A stretch of 64,000 nt of DNA from Ustulina deusta (taxonomy: Eukaryota > Ascomycota > Sordariomycetes > Xylariales > Xylariaceae). Within the stretch, counting starts at the first letter, position 1; each line of letters starts with the position of its first letter. Shown piece by piece: positions 1 to 11,768 of the stretch. The position numbers were made by a program, and so were the translations under genes. The stretch is taken from positions 744,001 to 808,000 of the forward strand of contig JAJNNX010000008.1 of NCBI GenBank assembly GCA_023159155.1. The letters run 5' to 3'. Below the pieces are notes generated by a model, which was not told where the DNA came from, did not search any database, and worked only from the letters and a program-made list of their open reading frames with translations.

Positions 1-1
1 A

Positions 2-1411
2 TTATCCTCTCCCGCAAGCCTCGTCCCCGGGGGTGGTGCGGGCCGCGGCGAAAAACTCCCGCGGCAGTTTGTCCGCAGCCTCCTTCCGGTGAAATCAGAC
101 GCGAACTCGCGAAAACTCCTCGCAGCCGCCGTGGAGGATCTCTTGTGCGATCTGAATCTTCCCGCTTCTTCATCTTCTATCACTTCTACTTCTGCTTCTC
201 GTTCCCTTGTATCGGTTGCGCAGATACCAACGGCATCGACGGCAGCATTTCATTTAGCAGAGCAAAATAGGCGATGGTCCTTTGCCAATGTCTCGACGAA
301 CTCGAGCTTAAACTTCAACTCGAACTTGGGTTGGAACAGCAACGTCCCACATTTGCCTCCTCCTCCTGTGCCTTTGCCTCGAAGCGGGAGCGGCAATGTG
401 GGTAAAAGCGGTGGCATGGAAATGGAAATGGGTAAGAGTGGTGGCGGTCCATCAGCGCCGAAACCACTACCATCGCCTTCACCTGCGGGATCTCTAGTCA
501 AGTCCCGGACTACTCCTACTCCTACTCCCCCCCCTCTTACTAGCGGTGGCGGCGGAGACGGTTTATATTCAGACACGTCATCGATGACGCTCCAGGGTCG
601 CGGACTCAACCGCCACAACAGCTACCGTCACTCTTATCATGAACATCGACGGTACGGGCCAGCCGAAGTCGTCGTCCAGCCATATAAGCCACAGCAACAG
701 CAGAAGCCAGGACCATCATCATCGACAGTGGCCCTGAGGTCTAGAAATCGCACAACGCAGTTCGAACTCGGGGACGAGGATGAGGACGGCGATGGCGATT
801 CCGCTAGCTCCGACACCGTTACCACCGTCGCTACCGTCACGCCCCGGCCCGACAGGACCGATAGGCGGAGTAGTTACCATGGACACGAACGTGAGCGCGA
901 ACGAGAGAGAGAGAAGGAAAGGGAGAGAACCAGGGAAATGGAGAGATGGTGGGGACCTCAGAGGGATAGGGAGCGGGAATGGGATAAAGATAGGGATAGA
1001 GATAGGGATAGGGATAGAGAAAGAGAGCGAGAACGTGAACGAGATAAAGGCTACGACAGACGCCCTGCCCCGGCCCCGCGACGATCTAGCGACCGAAGAC
1101 GAAGCACCGCTAGCGTCAACTCTACCGTGTCTAGTACCCCAAGCACGACGCCGTCGAACCCGAGGGCAACGCACGCGGGAAGTAGTGGGAGCAATCCTGC
1201 TGGGGATAGAAATAGCGGTGCCATCGTCATCGCGCAGCAGCGTGATGATCGCGGCCCGACATGGTCCGAGGTTCTCCGGGCCCAGCAGCAACAATCACAA
1301 CAACAACAACAACACCAGTCACAACAACGGCAGCAGCAGCAACAGCAACAGCAACAGGGGGCTAAGGTTGTTTCGTTTTATGATGAGAGAGACCGCGCGT
1401 ATGCCCCTTGA
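2..1411 (+). CDS. C-terminal part of a low-complexity, disordered protein (5' truncated by window edge)
   Basis: The frame is open from base 2 to the TGA at 1409-1411, so the protein enters from outside the window; no ATG near base 89 marks a convincing start (the codon there is GTG). The visible part of about 469 residues has no globular domain I recognise. From the left it shows a Ser-rich stretch, Pro-rich patches around bases 350-540, an Asp/Glu patch near 765-800, an Arg/Glu/Asp-rich charged block of alternating RE/RD dipeptides at about 885-1050, a Ser/Thr-rich segment and a Gln-rich tract at about 1283-1357. The very C-terminus is short and non-repetitive (ends D-R-A-Y-A-P). Codon use is GC-rich and no introns are visible. 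This looks like the disordered tail of a regulatory or RNA-binding protein; function cannot be assigned. Confidence 0.7.
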   Translation, partial: LSSPASLVPGGGAGRGEKLPRQFVRSLLPVKSDANSRKLLAAAVEDLLCDLNLPASSSSITSTSASRSLVSVAQIPTASTAAFHLAEQNRRWSFANVSTNSSLNFNSNLGWNSNVPHLPPPPVPLPRSGSGNVGKSGGMEMEMGKSGGGPSAPKPLPSPSPAGSLVKSRTTPTPTPPPLTSGGGGDGLYSDTSSMTLQGRGLNRHNSYRHSYHEHRRYGPAEVVVQPYKPQQQQKPGPSSSTVALRSRNRTTQFELGDEDEDGDGDSASSDTVTTVATVTPRPDRTDRRSSYHGHEREREREREKERERTREMERWWGPQRDREREWDKDRDRDRDRDRERERERERDKGYDRRPAPAPRRSSDRRRSTASVNSTVSSTPSTTPSNPRATHAGSSGSNPAGDRNSGAIVIAQQRDDRGPTWSEVLRAQQQQSQQQQQHQSQQRQQQQQQQQQGAKVVSFYDERDRAYAP

Positions 1412-2100
1412 TGCCAGTCTTAGCTGCGATTCGTGTTATTTTACGTTGCATATCGTATCGTGCCGTGCTATGATATGCTCTGAGGATCGAATCGCTTCCT
1501 TACTCAGGCAAAACCGAAAATCGGGGATGGCACCGGGAACGACATCTTTTCCTTGGGTTTTTCTCCTTCCCCTTCTCCTTTCTCCTTTCCTTTTTCTATC
1601 CCCTTTCCCCCCTCCTTGGTTCTCTCTCAATACCGACATAGCTCGATCGCTGCATATGGGGATTAGTAATTTGAGCACAGCATATGACGTTCTCCCATCA
1701 TATTTACGTCGGGTTCTTCGGGATAGGATTCCTCGGGGATAATACGGTTTCGTTTAATAGGGCATCTCATTCGGGTTTGGGGATCATTTGTTGTTTGTAT
1801 CGTGTTGTATGCCCATTAATGAGTTACGAAGCCTTGCGGCCATTTTTTTTTTCTTTTTGATCTTCAAATCTGTTTAACATTGCTACTAAGTAGTCTATGT
1901 CTCATATACGTCGAGTAGCATCTTGGTCCAGAGGGGTATCGTTCCAAATCAAGTGAGTGACTCGACATCTCGTAAGTACAAGTGAAAAAAAATAAACACA
2001 TTGCCTCCGACTTCGCATCGACAACCGATTCGGAATTGGCATGACACCGTTCCCATCCTTTAGACGTTCGACCACTAATATAAATACTCCAGAAATGGAA
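1412..2100. other. Convergent intergenic region, 1412-2100
   Basis: This is the 3'-3' space between the partial gene on the left and the sugar transporter on the right. It contains a pyrimidine-rich run at about 1551-1615 and T-runs near 1841-1860. I see no gene here; one open frame that overlaps the left gene continues to 1742 but has no coding character. Confidence 0.5.
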
Positions 2101-4454
2101 TTAAACCCGGGCAGTAGGATCGTGATGTTTCTCCTGTGTGAACTGCTCCCTGGTATACTCGATAGTGTTGGTCGAGCTGGGGACTGTTGGTGGCTGCATA
2201 TCTCGGCGCAAAATGATATGGCCCCAAAAGTAACCTGCCTGCGCAATGCCGTAGCGCATGATACTGCGCAGCGGGACGTCGAAAACAGCGTCCAGTTCTT
2301 CCAGTGTCTTCTCCTTGGTCTCGGGAAGGAAGAGGAGAACGAGAACCCAACCTACGATGTTCCATCCCGCATACCACGAGAAAGCGCCTGCGTTGCTCCA
2401 AGCCTGCACTAGAGCTGGCCAGGTGATCGAAACCACGGCATTGAAGAACCTAAGCGTGAATTGTTAGATTGAACGCGATTACTTCTAGGACCACGCTTAC
2501 CAGGTTGTGGCTGTTGCCAAGGACATGCCGAATGGTCGAATATAGAGGGGATAGGCCTCGGCGCTGTACGTGAATGGCACGGGACCCTCACCTGGCGAAT
2601 AGACGATGCCAAACAGATAAATGCCAAGCGCCACATTAGCGACGCGGGCCGTTCCTGCTGGAATGTAGAAACTAAAGCCTGTGTAGAATAGGAAGAACGC
2701 CATCAACTAAAATTTCAATTGGTGAGAAAGTCGGATAGAATATGCGGAAAACAGGGGGAAAACTCACAGGAAAAGTTGTCAAAAGGAGCTTTCTTCGGCC
2801 GAATGTGTCGATGGTGTAGAAGGCTGGAATAGCGAAGAGGAAATTGACGGCACCGAACCCGAGAGATGCAGCTAATGCGGCCTTTATACTGAAAGCGCTG
2901 TCGATGAAGATTTGAGTCGAGTAATATGCGATGGCATTGACACCACAAAATTGTTGCATGTACATGACGATCTCGGAAGCGATCGCGGCATTGCGATTTC
3001 GGCGGATGGTGAATATCTCTTTGAGCTTGCTTTGCTTGATTCGTATTGTCTCCTTCTCGACCTGAAGGTGCGCATCCATGTAAAAGAGATCACGAGCGGC
3101 TTGAACCTTTTCATATCGAAGTCGAATAATCGACTTGTAAGCGTCTCTGTGCCTGTCCTTGGTGAGGTACCATCGAGGCGACTGTATACGTAACGTTAGG
3201 ATTTCCATTCAACTCAGAACGGGTCTCCGAAACAAACCTCGGGCGTGAATAATACAAGAGCGACAACGATCACGGCGGGAATCAAGGCGGAACCCATCAT
3301 CAAACGCCAGTTTAGACCGACAATGCCATGATCTGGAACTTCGAAAAATGCGAGATCGGCTACGTAGCCGACCAAAATGCCGAACGCGGTCCACATCTGC
3401 CATTGCATCACGAGAGCTCCTCGAAGCTTGGGCGGAGAGCACTCCGCAGCTAGGATGGCTTCAAGAAAGTCAATTCAGCTTTGGCGCAGAGAGTTTGACT
3501 AAGGACTTACGGGTTGTAGCGGACTTGGGGCCAATGCCAAAGCCAAGGGCGAAGCGAGCAATGAACATATGCCACCAGGTATTGGTGAAAGCCTGCCAGA
3601 AGCAAGCAGCGGCCGATATGATACATGAAAGGAAGACAGTACCACGGCGTCCGAATTTCTTGTTCAACGGTTCAGTCAACCAGCAGCCAGCGAAAGCAGA
3701 GGCTATGTAGGGTGCGGCGTTCACAAGACCAAGGAGCCATGAATCTGATGACACACGTCAGACATCTGAGGACTACTTGGATTCAATAAAAAATGAAAGA
3801 AAAAATAAATAAATAAAAGAAAATAAAAAGAAAGAAAGAAAGCTCTAGCGTACCTCGCTGTGAATTGGGGTCGCCAATACCAAATTGGACCTTATAGAAG
3901 ATCTGGGCGCCATTGACGACAGTCTCATCCATGCCTTGAACGGCGGCGCAAAGGGAGCATATGATGATAACGGCGTAGAGCATGGTGGGGTTTGACCACT
4001 TGTGGGTGATTTCCCTATCAAGTACATCCTTCTCGCGGTCGGTAAGGCCATCAATGGTATCACTGCAAGAAATCAAGGGTTATGAGTTTCCGCTAGAAGT
4101 GCGTATGTATATAGGAGCCGGAACACTAAACACGTACAAGTTGTTCATGTTACCGGCAATCATGGCTCCGAGCCGGAATGCTCGGACGTCTTCTTCGTCG
4201 GTGATGCCATGCTGCTTGCAGAAGTCTTCGCCTCGCTGGGCAAGCTCATCCGGGGAGAAGCCGGCTAGGGGATGCTCTAGCTTTGCTGACGCTTCCAGGC
4301 GCTTCCTCTGGCCTTCGTCGAATGCACTGTCCTGGGTGATACGGGTGTTCTCAACTTCAGTGTGGGAGATATCAGAGTGGTCCGATTCTTTCCTATAGCG
4401 TAGCTTCTCCCCCGCGGAACCCCCTGATTGGGGTTCGATTTTTTCGATAGACAT
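2101..4454 (-). CDS. MFS sugar transporter (Sugar_tr family, fungal hexose/polyol porter type)
   Basis: Seven exons on the minus strand (4454-4138, 4062-3854, 3744-3511, 3458-3238, 3181-2768, 2706-2501, 2449-2101) join without frame breaks into 649 residues. Each intron is 51-109 bp with GT...AG. The ATG at 4454 is chosen because the longer frame upstream begins only with GTG. After a hydrophilic N-terminal extension of about 105 residues come about 12 hydrophobic segments. Family marks are visible: NGAQIF after TM1, a GRRGT loop, PESPRWY split exactly at an exon junction (E at 3238, S at 3181), QQFCGVNAIAYY, DTFGRR and PETKEKTLEELD near the C-terminus. This places it in the plasma-membrane H+/sugar symporter family; the substrate cannot be read from sequence. 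Intron 3745-3853 carries a purine-rich low-complexity run. The gene looks intact. Confidence 0.92.
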
Positions 4455-7400
4455 GGTTGCAGGGCTTATATAAGGCACTCGGACCTCACATGCAGCAGCG
4501 ATCAGAATTATATATGACCTGCCAGATACCCGGTAGAGTCACCATGTATTCCGGGGTGTTAGCGAGACTTTGGGGTAGGTAGTATCGCGACCGTCCAGTA
4601 GGGTTTGGTGTAGAAATGTGGGAAAAAGAAGGGGAGAAAGAAAACGAGTCCGGGGAGACAACGTATTAATAGAGGTTCTTCACGTGGAGAACCAATACGA
4701 ATAATGTCTCAATTCCTTTCTCTGGTCGAATTCGAACCTGATTGAGAGACTTTGGCCAGCCTGCCCAGAGTTTTATCGCCTCGTCGCATGGTTCTGGCTG
4801 CCAGGACGATCCGTTTGCGGCATCTCATTCGATGATAACATGGGGAAATTCTCTCTTCCCACAGAGTCTTCGCATGCTTACCTGCGTCGAGCAGCGATCA
4901 TCAGCTGAGGCATGAGGCACTGTACCAGTCATCTGAATGGGTGCACAGTTAGACACAGTAAGAACATGGCATAAAGCTCCCGGGGAGCTGAATTTCGACG
5001 TCATTACATGACGGTGTAGGCACTGAGGGCAGCAAGATTCCCTTCGTGGAGCATACAGGCCGTCCAATAAGAGACGGGGGGATTACCTCTCTCGATACAA
5101 CGCGTGGAGGCAACAAAGGAGGAGAGTCGAGTGACGTAGTGCCCCATTGCAAGATGTTCACATGTGTGCTATACCCGATGTAGATAGATAGGTACCTCAT
5201 AGTCCCCGTTTACTCGTTGTTAGTAACTACCTAATGGAGCCTAGCGTACCGTTGACTGAACACGCCGTGTTGGGGCAGTATTGGGGCTCTCCTCGGGTCG
5301 AGGTGCCTATCTTGTGAGGGAGGGACTGCAGGTGCTCCATAAAGTGTTTACCCTGGCAGTAGAATGAGTAATAAAGCTCGCGCCTTTGTTGTACGGTAGT
5401 TCTCCGAAGACAGATTGCCTACTTAGATAGCCGAACATCCCCAGAACATATGTGCTCCAACGATCTAGACAGGCAGGGACTTAGTTGTCGTGGAGAATCA
5501 AACCCCATCCCCACCCGGCCAGTACGTGGTTCATGGCATGTACGTTGCTCTTCCTGGCCAGCCAGCCAGGCTGTGCACGGTGCTGTGTCCCCCCAGCGAA
5601 CCGGCACCGACCAGCCATCCATTTAATATTGCGCGAAAATACCGCCCACCGGGAGTACTGGGTATCTCTCGCAAGGTTCCGATGCATGCAACGTCTCCTC
5701 GGGTAATGGGTTTGCGAAGGATTCTGCATTATGACGCACCGAGAGGCGGCACCCTGGTCAGCCTTCCCACCCTCCCGGTCTTCTGGCAGCCTGCCAGTCT
5801 AGGTAGGACATTCATTGCGATTCGCATCATTTTCCATTTGCTCGACGCCGAAAGGCTGATTGACAAAAATAGCATCCGAAGATCGTGGTAACAGCGTTGT
5901 GCCTTGCGTAGGCCAGATGTGTCCGATGAACCTCAGAGTCTGGGCTTCCAATTACCAATATAGCCCTAGTAAGACCACCTGCATCGTGCATTCATGGTCG
6001 TCGATCAATGTACCGCCTGTAAAGCAGAGAGAAAGCACCTCGACAATGTACAGTCAGATTATGGCCCCAGATAATTATGGGCCTTCTACCAAGATTCCGG
6101 TGCCAGCCTTTCCTTTAGAAGACGTATGGGCCCGGTCTCCCAATTGCACATGACCTGTGAGCAAGGGCCATTTTCGGGCCTTCAATTGATATGCACCGCT
6201 TGGAAACCAGCTGATTGAGAGTACCCAGGACACAGATGCACAGATAACGGGAATGTGCAGGTAGACGGCCGATGCCTACCTCGACATATGCCGGCACTCT
6301 TAGCCGTATTTAGCGGGAGTTGATAGCCGTTGGGATCCACTTCCTCGTGGGAAAAAGACGACCGCTAAATACTTGCGGTACCGAGTTCTTAGGCCTAGGC
6401 TCGCCCGGGCGGTACCCGAGGCTTGGCTGAACTAGGCGATCGAATGGGCAACGTCAAAGCTTACTACATAGTATGTGCTATGTAAGCTGAGCCATTGTTT
6501 GTCCCTTCTGGCTCTACTTGACTCGGGCATATGATATCTCTAAGCGGCCATACATGAACATACAGCTATTACTAACAACTCAAAGGGTATACTAGTATTA
6601 CTTGCTACGGACCGATGTGCTTGACTGGCCAGTCATTGATGCAGGCGGAAATACGTTGCATGCTGTCTGCACGGTTATAGATAGGCTCTACTTCGACCGA
6701 GCTGCTGCAGAATGGCTCCTATTACGTCAGTGGGGGCAGATTGGATGAACCTATTATGGATGGGGATTAGTTTGCCAAGTATTCTAGACGGACCGACCGA
6801 AGAGGAAAGCCACACTCCATACTACTTCCATGTAGCTTGGCGGTGGCTAGATCTCCAAAAGTTGCGGCTATAGTGGGATACTCATGTGCGTTGTGTTGCG
6901 CCAGCCGTATTCACTATCTGCAACAGCGCTGTCGTTGCTGCGTCGGGGTAACCGTGCCAATTATGACCGGGGAGAGACTGATAAGTCTCTGCCCTCGCAC
7001 GTTGCAGGCAGGGCGGGACGGCTCAGCACAGAGTCTTCTAAGCACAGGGAGACAGTCATATTATCACATCACGGTGAGATGGCCCCAACGAGAGATAGCG
7101 AGAAAAATGGTGGCCAAATCCACAATGATACTATCGGCTAAACATCTACTGGAAAATGGATGGGAAAGGCATAATTGATGTTGTATTGTATAGGTGGAGG
7201 GTCTATAGCCGAAAGGAAGCCAGCTAAATACTGTATGGACCTTACTGCCTTCCTCCTAAGCCTTACGTACACTGTAATACGTGGCACTCTACCTTGATTG
7301 AGTGAGGTTCTGCTGGATAGCCAGGTCATAAGGTGGATAGGTTCGAGTCTTATCAGCGCTATTTGGTTTTTCGCCTTATGGCTTATCTTCTAGTAGAAAC

Positions 7401-8770
7401 CTAATGGTAAGTCGCAAAGTATCATCTAGTCTGAAGGGCTCGGCATCTTTGGTGGTATCTAGACCATTGTTTTGGTGTGTCAAAGAGGCTCTACATTTGG
7501 TTGGGTAAGGCTCTCGACAACTCGAGCATGGACTGGGATTATACACAAGAGAGTTGAGGTATGTTGAGCCTGTCTGACCATGTGTTCATTCGATCTTACT
7601 TTGATTATGGCTTAGTATAAGCACATTATTCTTACAGATATGACTAAGTGACCAACCTGTTTTTCTGGGCTGGCTGAGAAGCATCGACAACAATCACCTA
7701 TCCATCAAGAAGCCGTGGACATTCCCCGACACTTCACCAGCTCCAGTAAACTGCTGTCACCGCCACGTAAGTTTGGCCCCTCTTCTCTGGACTACTCAGC
7801 AGTGAGAGATTCGACCTAATCCTTGGATAAACCTCCCCTGTTAACCTCCTCATCTCTCATTGTGGTCTTGATTTGGACAGCTGAAACTGGACCTATCTTT
7901 TTGATCGCTTGGGAATAACTGTTCTCGAGCCTTTTGCTCTGCTCACCGCCGGAATCATGTCATCACCAAGCCGTAGCTGTAGCCGTAGCCGCAGCCTTAG
8001 TCCTTTTCGCTAGCCACCTGGTACGTCTTAGATGCTGCCCTCTAGCCTTTTAAGCGACGGGAAAGCTATCGATCGACTATATATGAATCAACTGTAGGAA
8101 ATTTCCAAGATAAGAGACTTACGGGACCACTCAGGGGTACGCTGCACTCGGGGCATTTCCTAATGCAGTACGTGAGGAAATCGATCGCTTGCCACAACAA
8201 GCCGGGATAATCAGCCTATTTTGCAGGGCATATAATGCGGACTTTAAGAGATTGGACCTTGCTTGACTTTGAAGGCTGAGGAGTGTCCGCCACTAGTCTA
8301 TTCCTATTTAGCGATGGAAGGCAGATATGGATATAAAATGAACTGTTTTTCAGCTATAGACTAAGCTCTTTGTTTTGAACCTAGGAGAGTGATTATAACT
8401 TTATTGATTCTATTACTGCACAACTGGACAGTATAACCATATCTTGCAACTGGAGTATTGCAACCTTTAGTAGCACATGTCTTCTTTAGTCTTTATTTTT
8501 TGAGAGATGTCGGCAACAATGACCAAGTCCTACCACCCAACGGTTGCAGCCGTCAGTATTAGTACACGTGTGTTTTTCCTTTTCAGGGTTTCACAAACGC
8601 GGGACCCCCTTGAATGCCGAATATTGTGCGAGAGGTTTATTTATGTATTAGCTGCGGGCGACCTGAAATGGTGCATATTCAGCTGTTGTGTATTTACTCC
8701 TAAACCGGAAGCAATCTTAGAAGTTTGGCCGGGAGGCGGTGACGAGCTATTGGTTCGGCGGCATGATAAT
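4455..8770. other. Gene-poor region, no supported coding gene
   Basis: About 4.3 kb of mid-GC sequence with only short, overlapping, family-less open frames. The first few hundred bases are the promoter side of the sugar transporter. A 19-codon SR-dipeptide frame at 7957-8013 and a B-box-like motif near 7343-7352 were noted but cannot be supported as genes. The lack of longer frames suggests old, decayed intergenic DNA. Confidence 0.5.
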
Positions 8771-9075
8771 GCAATATTGAACACTCGGTACGGAGTGCTC
8801 GGCTGACTCACTGTGGCGGCCACCGGTTCTGCCTCCTCCAACCGCCTTTCCACTGTAGCCGCCGGCGCTCCGCTTTTGCCATCGGCGCCTCAACTCCGCC
8901 AGAGCACCGTATTAAGAAAAACGGAATCGTCGAACCCCCTGGAACACCCTGCTCATCTTCCTCCGGACAATGCCGTCTCTACTTCGTCCAATCCCCCCCG
9001 GGCTTTCCTAAACGCCCTAGGCCCACCGACCCGTTCTTTAGTTGCACCGCTAAAGCCCGTGCTAATAACAAGTTC
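8771..9075 (+). repeat. Dispersed repeat family, copy A
   Basis: This segment starts at a shared AATATTGAACACTCGG-like terminus and has three relatives in the window: 18706-18775 (+, fragment), 36292-36608 (-, nearly full) and 57887-58065 (+). Copies A and C align over about 300 bp, including GTAGCCGCCGGCG and ACCGTATTAAG blocks, with mostly transition differences and a few single-base indels. The repeat is GC-rich and free of heavy RIP decay. The common left terminus and an attached open frame in copy A suggest the 5' end of a non-LTR retrotransposon or retroposon, but no reverse transcriptase is present, so the class is unproven. Confidence 0.7.
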
Positions 9076-9379
9076 TAAAGCTACAACTACTTATAATGCT
9101 CAAACACCCGGTATACATGCTCAAAAGCCCTCCATGCTAACCAATGATAACCTTACCTTGAACGTGCTAGCCCGTGCCGCAGCCGCTGTAGGAAGCCAGC
9201 TATCTGGTCATTGTCTGTCAGTAAAGAGCCCAGCGGCTAAACAGCAATTTCGGATGCCAGAGCCTCCAGTGCAATATTGTATGCCAAAATCAGGAGTCCC
9301 CTATACTACGTTTGCCCTACAAAGCAGAGACGTTTATACAAACCTGACCCTACGAAATTTGAAGAAAATTATTAATTAA
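8813..9379 (+). CDS. Uncharacterised ORF within/after dispersed repeat copy A
   Basis: A 188-codon open frame, Pro/Ala/Ser/Thr-rich and basic, begins inside repeat copy A (the first codon is GTG; the frame is open slightly upstream) and runs past the part shared with the other copies. No domain is recognisable. In copy C (36292-36608, minus strand) the matching stretch has a one-base deletion and stops, so the frame is not kept there. It is best read as a fragment of a mobile-element ORF1/gag-like protein or as a chance frame in GC-rich repeat DNA. It ends 114 bp before the 3' end of the neighbouring P450. Confidence 0.35.
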   Translation: MAATGSASSNRLSTVAAGAPLLPSAPQLRQSTVLRKTESSNPLEHPAHLPPDNAVSTSSNPPRAFLNALGPPTRSLVAPLKPVLITSSKATTTYNAQTPGIHAQKPSMLTNDNLTLNVLARAAAAVGSQLSGHCLSVKSPAAKQQFRMPEPPVQYCMPKSGVPYTTFALQSRDVYTNLTLRNLKKIIN

Positions 9380-9492
9380 AGCTATTCTACAGCATATACT
9401 TACCCCGCCCATTTGTGCTTCGCCACTTCCGAGCCGCCGTCAAGAACACACGGAAGTCTAATATAGTGGAACACCCCTTTCCCAGATGTTGT

Positions 9493-11230
9493 TCATGCTG
9501 TGACTTCGGTAACAAGAGCAGGGACAACTCCCATGCATGGGGTGACGAGGGCAAAATTGTCCTTGGTAACGTGAAAATCCTCTGACTTTGTTGTTGGAAA
9601 CTTGAATTCGAATCGTTGCACGATGTTGCCAAGCAGTAGGTAGATTTCAGCCCAGGCAAGACTGGATTATGTTATTAGTCTGCGTGACTCGTGGCGGACC
9701 GTGAAGGACACTTACTGCATTCCAAGGCAATTACGCTTTCCTTTTACGAAAGGCATAAAGGTCTTGCAGTCATGATCGGGGGCAGCAGCAAGTTCGGCTC
9801 GTAGCTTTTGGAGGATCATGGGGTCGCTGTAGATGTGGAAGGCTGCGTTTCGTATGACGGCGGCCGTCGTCTCGAAGCCAGCGCCTGTTGTGGTGGACAC
9901 TTCCTCAAATACTCGCTCAAATGACTTGTCGGGGGGTACAAGTTTGGACTGCACAATCTCATGTACCAATGTGCGTGGGCCGTCATCATCGGGGGATGCT
10001 GCCGCCTTCATGAAATTCTTGGTGTCATTCATGGAAATCTAGTGCAAACACACACACACACACAATACGTGTTAGCTGTTGAAAAAAGTCAAGATTTCCG
10101 CTAATCGAGACTTACTATCATGAAGCGGAAGAACTCCTTCATGACAGGATCGGAGGCTGCCATAATCCACTGCGGCGGGATGAACCGCATGAAGGGACCG
10201 AAGAAGCGTATGAACTTGGTGATACGCCACTGTTTAACCACTGGAGTCAGTATTAATTACCATAAAGAGCAAAATTTGACCATTGTCTCGGGAGGATGCA
10301 GGAGCAACTGAGGCCAAAAATTGCCAAAAGAGGATAGAAAAGACTCCAGGGAACTAACTAAAAGACCGCCAGCCTGAGCGGCGACCACCATTTCGGCATC
10401 AAAGTCCTCCTTTCCAAGATCATTGTAGTGCTTTCCAAATATATACTCATTGGTAACATCTCGCACGAATGCTGTAAAGGCGGCGCCGAGGTCTACGGTC
10501 TTCTGCGACTCGGCAAAGCGCGACAACCTGCCAAAAAGTGCCTGGACATGTCTCATGATCATATGGAAATCGGGAGGCAGGTAAAGAAGATGGCTGGGTA
10601 CTACGCCCTACACGCATCCACTATATATTGTAGAGGTACCACCTCATCCAACTGTACCTAGACTTGTTCCTTAATGCAAGATACAATACTGTACACCTAC
10701 TGTATACACTCATTTTCAACTGATCATGTCTTGCTGCATTGACACCTTAGCCTTTGAGAAGAAGGGATTCAAGGGCACACGACGGTTCTTGTGGAGGGTG
10801 TGATCGGCCGTCCAGATGGTGGCGCCCTTGGTGGCGAAGGCATCGACCGACCAATCGTACTTGTGCCGTACTCCTTCCTGGCGGTTGTAGAGAGTGTCGA
10901 AGAAAGCCGCGTCATTCACGTGCAGCTCGTAGGGGCTGATACGGGTGATGGGGCCTGTTCGAGAAGCGTGTGAGTAAAGGCGTTGCGAGACGCGGGGACT
11001 GGGTGCCCCTTACCGCACTGTTTATGCAGCTCTGATATCTTAAAGGTATACTTGCCGCTCTGATAAAGATCGTAGTAGTCTTCGTATACTCGTGTCACGG
11101 CCGCCAACTTGGGGCCAGGGAATCGGGCTAGAGGATGCAGATACAGCCGGTAGAGCGCAAGAGTCACATAGTAGAGGACAATGATAGCGACGATACTCTG
11201 TCCAAATAGCAAGCTGCGAAGAGCTTCCAT
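9493..11230 (-). pseudogene. Cytochrome P450 with internal deletion of the K-helix/PERF region
   Basis: The minus-strand gene starts at the ATG at 11230 with a membrane anchor followed by [13 protein letters not shown], as in fungal microsomal P450s of the trichodiene-oxygenase-like group. Exon 1 ends at 11014, exon 2 begins at 10954 ([12 protein letters not shown]), and later exons give the WTADHTLHKNRR, I-helix (G-A-G-F-E-T-T) and heme-binding (FVKGKRNCLG) parts. The last intron is 9662-9715, and the final exon runs from 9661 to the TGA at 9493-9495. The I-helix region is followed after about 30 residues by the heme loop: the roughly 100 residues that should lie between, with the K-helix ExxR and the PERF motif, are absent (join near 9757-9777), and no intron signals explain it. 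Without ExxR the protein should not fold as an active P450. The intron near 10031-10100 carries a (CA)n run. Confidence 0.85.
10045..10064. repeat. (CA)n microsatellite in P450 intron
   Basis: A run of about ten CA units lies in the intron that follows the exon ending F-F-R-F-M-I of the P450 gene. It has no evident coding role. Confidence 0.85.
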
Positions 11231-11768
11231 GACGGCAGCGGTAGAATGTCGAGTCTACGCGCGAAAGATGATAGTTGGAAATCTCACGGAACCACCTTTG
11301 AGAAAGGAGAGGACAGAGGATGGTCTACTACCAGCTGAGGCTCTGGATTAGCCCATTGTTAGATACAACAATGCACATATGTGGGCGCAAACGGGCAGGG
11401 TGGATTGATAAGGAAGGGCTGCTATTATGAGGCGCGCGATAGGAAATGCTAGATGGATGGGATACGGGTACATTAGCCCACACAGCCATTTTGTATGAGA
11501 GATTCATGTACAACCCATGAAGGGTCGCAGACACCCAGAACAACACAATCAATGACAACGAGTCTTACAATACTGTACAACGAGATCAATACAGTCAATT
11601 CACTGCGCCGAACCACTAAATCCAACAGATCTAGGTCCATATAAGAGGAGGGAAACTAAGAGAAGGGAAACACGGCACAAAGCGGGCTGGTCTCGTAAGC
11701 ACGGACCACTATGCCCTAGGGACCCGGCGGCACTCTCCGTATGTCACACGCGCTGAACTCTGTACGGG
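11231..11768. other. Intergenic region between divergent P450 relics
   Basis: About 540 bp lies upstream of the minus-strand P450 and upstream of the plus-strand P450 relic. No gene is seen. It would contain the promoter of the minus-strand P450. Confidence 0.5.

Noticed and set aside
719..1294. 191-codon minus-strand frame
   Set aside because: Antisense of the RE/RD-rich repeat; its Ser/Phe/Ile alternation is the complement of that repeat.
780..1742. 320-codon plus-strand frame as a separate gene
   Set aside because: It overlaps the charged low-complexity part of the 2-1411 frame and its composition reflects the repeats read out of frame.
7289..7365. Possible tRNA or SINE around a GGTTCGAGTC B-box-like motif near 7343
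   Set aside because: The bases 5' of it give no acceptor stem pairing with AGCGC, no clear A box is present and no T-run follows closely.
7957..8013. 19-codon SR-dipeptide ORF as a possible first exon of an SR protein
   Set aside because: It stops at TAG, no donor-acceptor pair gives a convincing continuation, and no RNA-recognition domain follows.
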